This document shows, in pieces, positions 1-6,103 of a stretch of DNA of 46,256 bases. Made by a program: the position numbers and the translations under genes. The stretch spans positions 1 to 46,256 of the forward strand of contig CAITRH010000284.1 of assembly GCA_903894755.1 (NCBI GenBank). The letters are read 5' to 3'. The notes under the pieces were generated by a model, which was given only the letters and a program-made list of their open reading frames with translations, was not told where the DNA came from and did not search any database. Origin of the DNA: an uncultured delta proteobacterium (GTDB lineage Bacteria > Myxococcota_A > Polyangia > Polyangiales > Polyangiaceae). Each line of letters opens with the position of its first letter. Within the stretch, counting starts at the first letter, position 1.

Positions 1-207
1 ATTGCACGTTCCACCATCTACCTCACCAAGAGCCTCGACCTCGAAGTGATAGCGCAGGGGGTCGAAACGGAACGTCAAGTAGCTTTTTTCGACACCTACG
101 GCTGCGACCTCGTGCAGGGCTACTACTTCGGTCGTCCCATGACCTCCGCCACCTTCGCCCAAATCTTCGCCCGACGCCCGGCGCGGCCGAGTTTCTTGCC
201 TCGATGA
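1..207 (+). CDS. C-terminal end of an EAL-domain protein (partial)
   Basis: Open at the left edge of the window, so only the last 68 residues are visible. They carry the end of an EAL (cyclic-di-GMP phosphodiesterase) domain: a version of the VIAEGVET motif (VIAQGVET) followed by the GCDLVQGYYFGRP signature of the last helix and strand. Nothing can be said of the N-terminus or of any sensor domains. The reading frame stops at 205-207 after a short tail of unrelated residues. At that very point a histidine-kinase frame begins (204), so the stop may mark a deletion junction and not the natural end. Family assignment is firm; catalytic competence cannot be judged because the EAL motif itself lies outside the window. 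Confidence 0.8.
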   Translation: MARSTIYLTKSLDLEVIAQGVETERQVAFFDTYGCDLVQGYYFGRPMTSATFAQIFARRPARPSFLPR

Positions 208-652
208 GCCATGAACTCAAGGCCCCTCTCAACGCTGTACTTGGATTTGCAGCGATTTTGGAACAAGGACCGCTTACCGACGGACAACGCGAGAGCGTCG
301 GCATCATCGAGCAGCGCGGACGGGAGCTGCAGTACCTGATCGAAACGATCCTGGACACTGCGCGGGCCGCAGCAGGAGAACTGTCGCTGGAGCTGGAACA
401 CACCTCGTTTTTTCGGCGCTTCAGCATGCCCGCGACCTTGCTGTCGACCCCGCAGTGTTCATGGACTCCGAGGTCACGAACGGAATTGTAGCGGTGTGCG
501 TCGACCCCCAGCGGATGGTACAAGCCCTGACGTCGATACTGCTGTTTGCGGCGCGGATATCATCGAATGGCTGGGTGCAACTGCGTGCGGTCTGTAACGC
601 GGATAGCGTGTTTCAAGTCCAGCTACCATGTTGGTCCCATCGCGACGTGTGA
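204..652 (+). pseudogene. Histidine kinase remnant (HisKA plus degenerate ATPase part), frameshifted
   Basis: The frame contains a clear H-box (MSHELKAPLNAVLGF, His at residue 3) with the following dimerisation helix. Upstream it continues in frame as AAEFLAS, the usual lead-in to an H-box inside a larger kinase, so the true N-terminus is missing. After a run of six T at 408-413 the frame is lost. The continuation lies one frame over as LQHARDLAVDP and then VDPQRMVQALTSILLFAA, which resembles the region before and around the N-box of a HATPase domain. It ends at 652 without recognisable DxGxG or G2 boxes. I read this as the middle of a hybrid or sensor kinase left over next to the EAL fragment. 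A sequencing indel in the T run could explain the shift but not the missing ends. Confidence 0.6.
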
Positions 653-686
653 ACACCGTTTCCTGAGTTGAGGAGTAACTATCTTG

Positions 687-1307
687 TTACGCCCAGTCGA
701 GTCGCATCCAGGACTCGTGGGGCAGATGGGACGGCGTGATGTCGTGCGCGGTCACCGTGGAGCTGACAAGGGACACAACTCCCAGGACAACCCCGCGGAA
801 GGCGTTGCGGAAGTACGGGATGGCAAAAAGCTCGACGCCGGTAAACTCGATGCGCGCCTCTTTGGGACCGGTTTGAAACACCGCCGCCCCGCCTCCATCG
901 ACCGCTCGGTGATAGAGGCGCTCGAAAAGAGGTGCGATGGCCCATGGGTCAGTCCCGCGCACGAGTTTGGTGGCCGTGTCAATAAGACTTCCTTGGGCCA
1001 TCTCCCCAACGGCCTTTCCCATGGCGAGCTGATCGGCGACGGGAAGCTTGAGCGCTTCACAGGCGCGGTAATGATCGGCCGCCCAGGCCACCGGGACCCA
1101 AACGCCTGCTACAAGAGCGAGAAGCTGGTCGCGCCTCGGTCCGACATGCCGCAGATAGGCGTCGATGGAGCCACGGTCTCGTAGGGCTCGAATGGACGAC
1201 AGGAGCCACGTGCTGCGGAAGTGCGTGGCGGAAGTGATGAGGTGCTTGGCCTTGGGAAAAGGCACAATCACCACCTGTTCGGCGCGCTGCGATGAAATCT
1301 GACCCAT
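687..1307 (-). CDS. DUF2378/TIGR02265-like protein of unknown function
   Basis: A protein of 206 residues. The ATG at 1307 lies 25 bp after the aldehyde dehydrogenase stop and avoids overlap with it; a longer start at 1379 would overlap. Length and layout resemble the Myxococcales-restricted DUF2378 (TIGR02265) family: an N-terminal segment with a hydrophobic WVPVAWAADHYRACE helix, then a conserved middle (LAMGKAVGEMAQGSLIDTATK), then a beta-rich end with EFTGVELFAIPYFRNAFRG. Family members have no known function. This match is from memory of the pattern and not from a search. The gene is probably co-transcribed with the upstream dehydrogenase and converges on the kinase remnant. The opposite strand also holds an open frame of similar length, but it shows no family features. 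Confidence 0.6.
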   Translation of the reverse strand: MGQISSQRAEQVVIVPFPKAKHLITSATHFRSTWLLSSIRALRDRGSIDAYLRHVGPRRDQLLALVAGVWVPVAWAADHYRACEALKLPVADQLAMGKAVGEMAQGSLIDTATKLVRGTDPWAIAPLFERLYHRAVDGGGAAVFQTGPKEARIEFTGVELFAIPYFRNAFRGVVLGVVSLVSSTVTAHDITPSHLPHESWMRLDWA

Positions 1308-1332
1308 GAGCGGGACCCTAGCACGGCCGTGT

Positions 1333-2832
1333 TTAGCCTGAGGGCAAGTCCTTTCCAAAAAGCCGCTTGGGCAACGCAACCAGCAGGGAACAAAGCGCGC
1401 TCACCTTGGCGAAAATGCTTGCGGTCCCGCACCTTAGAGTCGCTAGCGCCAACGCGATCGCGCGAAGCGTGGGCGTGTACGGGTACCACCAGAGTTCCCG
1501 TTTGCTTCGACTTCGGTCCACCAGCACAAAACGTGGGCGAGTCAAGGCATCGAGAGCGAGCGGAGAGCCGGTCACGCCGGTTGCTGTTTCGCCAACGCCG
1601 CTCCAAGGGGCCGCAGGGATCGCTCCGGTAAACCCGTGGTTGTTGAGAGTGACCACTCCGACGCGCAGACGGGAGGCTAGACGTTGCCCTTCGGAAACAT
1701 TTCGTGTCCAGATGCTCGCGGTCAAACCGTAGCGGGACGCGTTCGCACGGCGCACGGCTTCGTCGGCATTTTCAACCACAGCGACCGCAAGGACTGGACC
1801 AAAGGTTTCATCGTTCATGACCTCGAAGTCGTCGCGCCCCACGCGAAGTACCGTGGGGAGGTAGCCGTAGCCCGGTTCCGTAGCAGTCCCTCCTTCGAGG
1901 AGCTCGGCGCCGGCGGCCTTCGCCTGATCGACCTGACGGGTCACGTGGGCTCGTTGGGCCTGGGTGGCGAGCGGTCCGAGGTCCGGTCCCATGCGGAGGC
2001 TTCGGACCTCGTCTCGCACCCTGCGAAGGAACTCGTCGGCAATCTTTTTTTCGACATAGACCCGCTCGATGGCGGCGCAGTTTTGGCCAGCGTTCATCAG
2101 AGCGCCCCAGACCACGCCGTGCACCGCGCGTTCAAGAGGAGCGTCGGCGAGGACTAGCGCCGCGTCCTTGCCCCCGAGCTCGAGAGAACACGGGATCAAA
2201 CGTTCGGCGCAAGCATGTGCCACGCGTTTTCCAGCCGGGACACTCCCCGTAAACACGATGAGGTCGACATCGGACTCGCACAGCGCAGCGCCCATGTCGC
2301 CGGCTCCTTGGGCGAGGCAGAAGACGCCGTCCGGAAGTCCCTTGAAAAGCTCGGCGACGAGGGCGCCCGTTTGTGGCGCAACCTCGCTTGGCTTGAAGAC
2401 CACCGCATTGCCTGCAAGGAGCGCTGGGACAAGCGTGCGCAAGGGGAGAGCGAACGGGAAATTCCACGGCATGATCACGCCGATCACGCCGCGAGGAACA
2501 CGGGTGACGGTCCCATGTTTTCCCGGATAGGTGATCGCGTCGAGCTCGATCTCCGCCGGCTCGAGGAGCTCGCCTAGAACGTCGAACCAGTACGCAAACA
2601 CGTCAGCGGTCGGCAGAACCTCGCCGAGGAGCGCTTCGATCTCGGGTTTGCCTACCTCACGATGGATCAGCGCTGCGATGGTTTCGGCGCGAGCGAGGAT
2701 CTGGTCTTTGATCGGAGCGAGCAGTGCGATGCGTTGGTCGAGGGTTTGTTCCGACCACAGACCTTGTGCATGACGGGCGCGGGCAACAAGGGAAGGGAGT
2801 TCCTCGGGGACCGTCGCAGAAGCGGTTCGCAT
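1333..2832 (-). CDS. NAD(P)-dependent aldehyde dehydrogenase
   Basis: A 499-residue member of the aldehyde dehydrogenase superfamily, oxidising an aldehyde to the acid with NAD(P)+. Landmarks are PWNFPF at about 122 (substrate and cofactor loop), KPSE at 147-150, FTGS at 194-197, the general base Glu218 in LELGGK, the catalytic Cys252 in NAGQNC, and ETFGPV at 342-347 binding the nicotinamide ribose. All catalytic residues are present. The last 50 or so residues are an extension with a hydrophobic stretch and a basic end, which suggests membrane association as in fatty aldehyde dehydrogenases (inference). Substrate cannot be told. The start at 2832 gives a normal N-terminus. The gene lies divergently from tRNA-Arg and upstream of the DUF2378-like gene on the same strand. 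Confidence 0.9.
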   Translation of the reverse strand: MRTASATVPEELPSLVARARHAQGLWSEQTLDQRIALLAPIKDQILARAETIAALIHREVGKPEIEALLGEVLPTADVFAYWFDVLGELLEPAEIELDAITYPGKHGTVTRVPRGVIGVIMPWNFPFALPLRTLVPALLAGNAVVFKPSEVAPQTGALVAELFKGLPDGVFCLAQGAGDMGAALCESDVDLIVFTGSVPAGKRVAHACAERLIPCSLELGGKDAALVLADAPLERAVHGVVWGALMNAGQNCAAIERVYVEKKIADEFLRRVRDEVRSLRMGPDLGPLATQAQRAHVTRQVDQAKAAGAELLEGGTATEPGYGYLPTVLRVGRDDFEVMNDETFGPVLAVAVVENADEAVRRANASRYGLTASIWTRNVSEGQRLASRLRVGVVTLNNHGFTGAIPAAPWSGVGETATGVTGSPLALDALTRPRFVLVDRSRSKRELWWYPYTPTLRAIALALATLRCGTASIFAKVSALCSLLVALPKRLFGKDLPSG

Positions 2833-2877
2833 GACGGCGAGGATAGCCCGGGACGAAGAGCAAGGAGCGCGAGAGAC

Positions 2878-2906
2878 TTGCGCCTTGGGGCCAAGGACGC
2901 TAAACG
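2878..2906 (+). promoter_or_regulatory. Putative promoter of tRNA-Arg
   Basis: TTGCGC at 2878-2883 and TAAACG at 2901-2906 are separated by 17 bp and lie 14 bp before the tRNA. The same -35 box, TTGCGC, is found before the other tRNA of the window (43,766) with 16-bp spacing. Call based on pattern only. Confidence 0.35.
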
Positions 2907-2920
2907 GATCCGGCGAGCGA

Positions 2921-2994
2921 GCCCCCGTAGCTCAGTTGGATAGAGCAGGGCTTTCCTAAAGCCAAGGCCGTACGTTCGAATCGTATCGGGGGTA
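2921..2994 (+). tRNA. tRNA-Arg (anticodon CCT)
   Basis: Folds as a standard cloverleaf. The acceptor is GCCCCCG paired with CGGGGGT, with a G-U pair at the first position. The D stem is GCTC/GAGC. The anticodon loop is TTCCTAA, giving anticodon CCT, which reads AGG. The T arm has the TTCGAAT loop. The outermost anticodon-stem pair looks like a G-A mismatch. The discriminator base is A at 2994 and CCA is not encoded. It reads towards xerC, which begins about 70 bp downstream. Confidence 0.93.
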
Positions 2995-3062
2995 CTGTCA
3001 CGCTAGCTTTTCTCACCTCGAGCCTCAAGGGCGCACGGGGCTCGCGGGTTAGGTCGGCCTCA

Positions 3063-4037
3063 TTGGACCTCGCTCCGCGCCGATGCTACCGGTGGGCAGT
3101 GACGTTGAACGATGCCGTGTCGGGTTACCTTGCCTTCCTCGAGAACGAGCGGCGGGCCCCCAAGAACACCGTGAGCTCCTACGGCTTCGACTTCGCCACG
3201 CTCCAGCGGTTTGCCACCCTACGCAACGACGGGGTCTGTCCCGAGCTCGACGCGCTCGATGTGTTTCTTCTTCGCAGCTGGCTTGGCCACATCACCCGCA
3301 ACCACGCCACGAGCTCGGTGGCTCGCATGCTTGCTGCCGTCAGGGGTCTCTTGCGGTGGGCTCACCAACGCAAGCTTGTGGCCTCCAACGTTGCCGAGCT
3401 TATTGAGACTCCGCGCGTGCGTCGCGACTTGCCTACCTTCTTGACCGTGGATGCCGCCAAAGAGGTGGTCGAAACCCCTTCCCAGAGCTCGCCTCTCGCG
3501 CTGCGTGACCGGGCCGTTCTCGAGCTCCTGTATGGCTCTGGGCTTCGGGTGTCCGAGCTGACCGCAATGGACTTGGCCGATGTGGCCCTGGATGACGCCA
3601 GTGCGCGGGTCACTGGCAAAGGCGACAAGCAGCGTGTGGTGCCCCTTGGTTCCAAGTGCATCGAGGCGTTCGTGGCGTATCTCAAGGTGCGTCCACAGAT
3701 CGTGAATTCGAAAACAGGGGACCAGGACCCTAAAGCCCTGTTTCTTTCAGTACGGGGTCTACGTCTCGGGGTGCGGGCGGTGCAGACCATGGTCCACGCC
3801 TATGGAGCCCTGGGGGCTGGACGGGCCGACTTGCATCCTCATGCTCTCCGTCATACTTGTGCAACCCACATGCTGACGGAAGGGGCCGACTTGCGAGCGA
3901 TCCAAGAGCTCCTAGGGCACGCCTCGGTGGCCACGACAGAGCGTTATACGCACGTGTCTGTGGAGCATATCCTGCGGGTCTACGACGCGTCGCATCCGCT
4001 TGCCAAGAAGCGGCCCAGCGACTCAGAGGAGCCATGA
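3063..4037 (+). CDS. xerC: Tyrosine recombinase, XerC/XerD type
   Basis: Site-specific recombinase of the Xer type, which resolves chromosome dimers at dif sites. It has an N-terminal SAM-like core-binding domain (about residues 15-105) and a C-terminal catalytic domain holding the full set: Arg162 (GSGLRVSE), Lys186 (TGKGDK), His260 and Arg263 (HPHALRHTCATH), His286 (LGHAS) and the nucleophile Tyr295 (ERYTHV). Length is normal for XerC/D. The start is uncertain: TTG at 3063 or GTG at 3099, the latter giving a start VTLNDAVSGYL typical of Xer proteins. The stop overlaps the rsmA start by 4 bp (ATGA), so the two are translationally coupled. A phage integrase is less likely because no phage genes lie nearby, although a tRNA is adjacent. 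Confidence 0.88.
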   Translation: MDLAPRRCYRWAVTLNDAVSGYLAFLENERRAPKNTVSSYGFDFATLQRFATLRNDGVCPELDALDVFLLRSWLGHITRNHATSSVARMLAAVRGLLRWAHQRKLVASNVAELIETPRVRRDLPTFLTVDAAKEVVETPSQSSPLALRDRAVLELLYGSGLRVSELTAMDLADVALDDASARVTGKGDKQRVVPLGSKCIEAFVAYLKVRPQIVNSKTGDQDPKALFLSVRGLRLGVRAVQTMVHAYGALGAGRADLHPHALRHTCATHMLTEGADLRAIQELLGHASVATTERYTHVSVEHILRVYDASHPLAKKRPSDSEEP

Positions 4038-4891
4038 CCGACGCTCGTGTGCTGCTGCGAGAGGCGGGGTTTCATCCCAAGAAGGCGTTTGGGCAGAATT
4101 TCCTGGTAGCGGACGGGGTGACACGGGCCATTGCAGCGTTGTGTGTGCCTGACGGGGAGGACGCGTGTGTGATCGAGATTGGCGCTGGGTTGGGGGCATT
4201 GACAGCGCGGCTTGCGGAGAGGGCGCGGGTGGTGTTTGCTATCGAGCGGGATCGGGATTTGGTTCCGCTGCTCACGCGCGAGCTTTCGTCCGAGCGGGTG
4301 CACGTGGTGGAGGCCGACGCAAAGACGACAGACTTTCAGGAGCTGTGGGCAAGAGGGCAGGCGGGAACACGCGTCTTGTGTGGCAATCTTCCTTACCAGT
4401 TGACCGGACCGCTGCTTCAGAGGGCGACCGAGCTTGCCCCCATGTTGCATCGTGTCGTGTTCATGGTGCAGGCCGAGGTGGCCGATCGGTTGGTAGCGTT
4501 GCCGTCGTCGAAGGCCTATGGCGGGCTTAGTGTGTTTGTGCAGGCGGCCTTCGAGGTTCGGAAGCGTTTGACTGTGGGCACGGGGGCGTTCTATCCGGCG
4601 CCTAGGGTGACGAGCGCCGTGGTGGAGTTGCTCCCGCATTGTCCGCGGAAAGCGGAGGAGTCCGAGGTTTTTCGGCTCCTGGTGCGTCGAGCCTTTGGGA
4701 TGCGACGAAAGACCCTTCGAAACGCCTGGCGCGGTCTGGCCGAGTCCGAGCAGCGGCTTGCAGAAGTGGCTCTCGAGGCTGGGGTTTCACTCGATGCACG
4801 GGGAGAGACGTTGGACGTGACCGCGTTCGACCGCATGGCACGCGCACTAAACCAAACCTGCCCTGCCCTGAAACTCAATTGCTGCTATTGA
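4034..4891 (+). CDS. rsmA: 16S rRNA dimethyladenosine transferase RsmA (KsgA)
   Basis: Methylates the two adjacent adenosines near the 3' end of 16S rRNA using S-adenosylmethionine, a late step of 30S maturation. The 285-residue product shows the family signatures in order: KKAFGQNFL near the N-terminus, the SAM loop EIGAGLGALT, an acidic IERD strand end, the catalytic GNLPYQLTGPLL (NLPY motif), and the C-terminal helical domain with FGMRRKTLRN. A start further upstream is possible but would overlap all the xerC catalytic motifs. The ATG at 4034, overlapping the xerC stop, gives the normal family N-terminus. The last few residues, rich in Cys, are unusual but short. Confidence 0.95.
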   Translation: MTDARVLLREAGFHPKKAFGQNFLVADGVTRAIAALCVPDGEDACVIEIGAGLGALTARLAERARVVFAIERDRDLVPLLTRELSSERVHVVEADAKTTDFQELWARGQAGTRVLCGNLPYQLTGPLLQRATELAPMLHRVVFMVQAEVADRLVALPSSKAYGGLSVFVQAAFEVRKRLTVGTGAFYPAPRVTSAVVELLPHCPRKAEESEVFRLLVRRAFGMRRKTLRNAWRGLAESEQRLAEVALEAGVSLDARGETLDVTAFDRMARALNQTCPALKLNCCY

Positions 4892-4915
4892 GGTCCGGCC
4901 CTGCGTAACAAGGTT

Positions 4916-5459
4916 GTGCGAAGAGGCCGAATTGGGGCACTGCTTGTGTCCTTAGTCTTGGTGGTCAGTTGCCGTTCGTCCACGACCCCGCACGAAGCAG
5001 ACCCCAGTGGAACCGGCGATGCGGGATGCCACGCTCGATGATGCTGCCGTGCTGGACGCACGCCGCAATGATGCCGCTCTGCGGGATGATGCTGCCGGAC
5101 CGGACGCACGCCGCAATGATGGCGCCGTGCGGAAGGGGGCGATGCGCTCTTCGTGGTTCTTGACCCGTACTGGTACACGGGGAAGAAGGTCGACGGTTGG
5201 ACCTGGACTCTTGGCAAGGAGCAGTACCTTTGGCTTTGGCTTGCGGACACACTGCAGAAGAGCAGCTCGTCGTTTCGCTTCATCTTCCTGCACAACCTGG
5301 TCGGGGGGCTGGACACGCAGGGACGGGGCGGACCTGCGTGCGACGGTTGGCCCCGATCCGACCAAGGTGGAGTACGTACGATCGTACCGTTCAATCGACG
5401 AGAACAGCCAGCGCCACAACGGGGCTATCTCCGACACCTACCCCCTCATGCCGCGCTGA
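4916..5459 (+). pseudogene. Decayed metallophosphoesterase lipoprotein
   Basis: Three frames together spell the two ends of a secreted calcineurin-like phosphoesterase. A GTG at 4916 starts a lipoprotein signal peptide (VRRGRIGALLVSLVLVVSC, lipobox ending in Cys), which runs into a stop at 5039. A low-complexity Asp/Ala/Arg linker with a 48-bp duplication follows. From about 5153 another frame reads DPYWYTGKK, then TLGKEQYLWL and FRFIFLHNLVGG, typical of the end of the catalytic domain. From about 5340 a third frame gives PTKVEYVRSY and KNG-like C-terminal residues, ending at 5459. Most of the catalytic core between the linker and DPYWY is absent. At least two frameshifts plus an internal deletion make function very unlikely. 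The gene family is inferred from motifs. Confidence 0.65.
5037..5132. repeat. 48-bp tandem duplication
   Basis: Two adjacent 48-bp copies (5037-5084 and 5085-5132), each starting GATGATGCTGCCG and sharing ACGCACGCCGCAATGATG. They lie in the linker region of the decayed lipoprotein gene. The copies differ at several positions, so the duplication is not recent. Confidence 0.8.
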
Positions 5460-5508
5460 AGAAGGTCGCGCGGACCTCACCAACGCCCCACCAACCCCAA
5501 CTACTCTC

Positions 5509-5556
5509 CCTCGAGACTCATCATTCGGCGAATAATGAGTCTCTTCGAGCGAGGGG
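5509..5556. other. Strong hairpin at the left edge of the AT-richer island
   Basis: GAGACTCATCATT at 5513-5525 pairs with AATAATGAGTCTC at 5531-5543 (12 of 13) around a CGGCG loop; the arms extend imperfectly into CCTCGA and TTCGAGCGAGG. There is no T tract, so a Rho-independent terminator is doubtful. It sits between the phosphoesterase remnant and hypA, both of which end close by, and may mark the boundary of inserted DNA. Confidence 0.5.
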
Positions 5557-5581
5557 CTTCCGCGGACCGGGCGGTCCGAAT

Positions 5582-5923
5582 CTAACAAGCAACGATTTCC
5601 TTGATCATAAATTCTTTTCCACTCAATATCTCGCAGTCTTTACTACCGCAGTCTGGACATCGGCCGTCATTTTTAATGAGGTTAAAAGCTTTCTTGCACT
5701 GTTTGCACATGGCATTACCTGGCAACATCTCGATTCTCAATGTAGTATCCTGCATCATCGTCCCATGGACAGCGGCGGGATAACACTCCTCAATGTAGCG
5801 AGGGACCACCGAGGAGAGCTCACCTATCTGGAGAACTAACGTATCGATCTTCGTCAAACCGTTCTGTTTGGCCAATCTCTCCACGGTCCTGACGACGGCG
5901 AACACGATGCTCAGTTCATGCAA
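5582..5923 (-). CDS. hypA: Hydrogenase/urease nickel incorporation protein HypA
   Basis: Small nickel metallochaperone that hands Ni(II) to NiFe-hydrogenase (or urease) precursors together with HypB. The 113-residue product has the invariant MHELSIV N-terminus, whose His is the nickel ligand, and the zinc site made of two CxxC pairs (MCKQC and RCPDC). The start is TTG at 5923. It is preceded at the right distance by AGGAGAG and gives the exact family N-terminus; a longer frame to 6019 reads into a palindromic repeat and is not credible. It is the last gene of a four-gene set on this strand, 180 bp after the oxidoreductase. Base composition is more AT-rich than in the flanking genes. No hydrogenase structural gene is in the window. 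Confidence 0.92.
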   Translation of the reverse strand: MHELSIVFAVVRTVERLAKQNGLTKIDTLVLQIGELSSVVPRYIEECYPAAVHGTMMQDTTLRIEMLPGNAMCKQCKKAFNLIKNDGRCPDCGSKDCEILSGKEFMIKEIVAC

Positions 5924-5952
5924 TTGAACTCTCCTCTCGTCCTTCGTAACGT

Positions 5953-6099
5953 AAACCACGCCCAGCTCGAAACCCGCCATTCCCGCCATACTCCGTTTTG
6001 GCCTGCGGTGCCTGCTCACGTACTTTGAGTACGCTGCGCGGGCTCCTCGGCCAAAGCCTCGTCTGGCAGAAATGGCGGGTCTCGATCTGGACGTGGTTT
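5953..6099. repeat. Long imperfect palindrome between the oxidoreductase gene and hypA
   Basis: Outer arms 5953-5980 and 6072-6099 are inverted copies (25 of 28 positions agree; left arm begins AAACCACGCCCAGCTCGA). Inside, TTGGCC (5998) pairs with GGCCAA (6049), and the centre CGTACTTTGAGTACG (6019-6033) closes the stem. The whole fills the 180-bp gap between the two genes. It looks like a REP/MITE-type intergenic palindrome or an mRNA stability element. From memory, similar palindromes occur in sulfate-reducing deltaproteobacteria, which would fit foreign origin of the island; this was not checked. Confidence 0.7.
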
Positions 6100-6103
6100 A
6101 GCC

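Noticed and set aside
684-1184. Plus-strand gene of 166 codons
   Set aside because: No family features; the minus-strand frame fits a known myxobacterial family and follows the dehydrogenase.
3063-4037. Phage integrase next to tRNA-Arg
   Set aside because: The recombinase is coupled to rsmA, has Xer-like length and motifs, and no phage gene or att duplication is seen.
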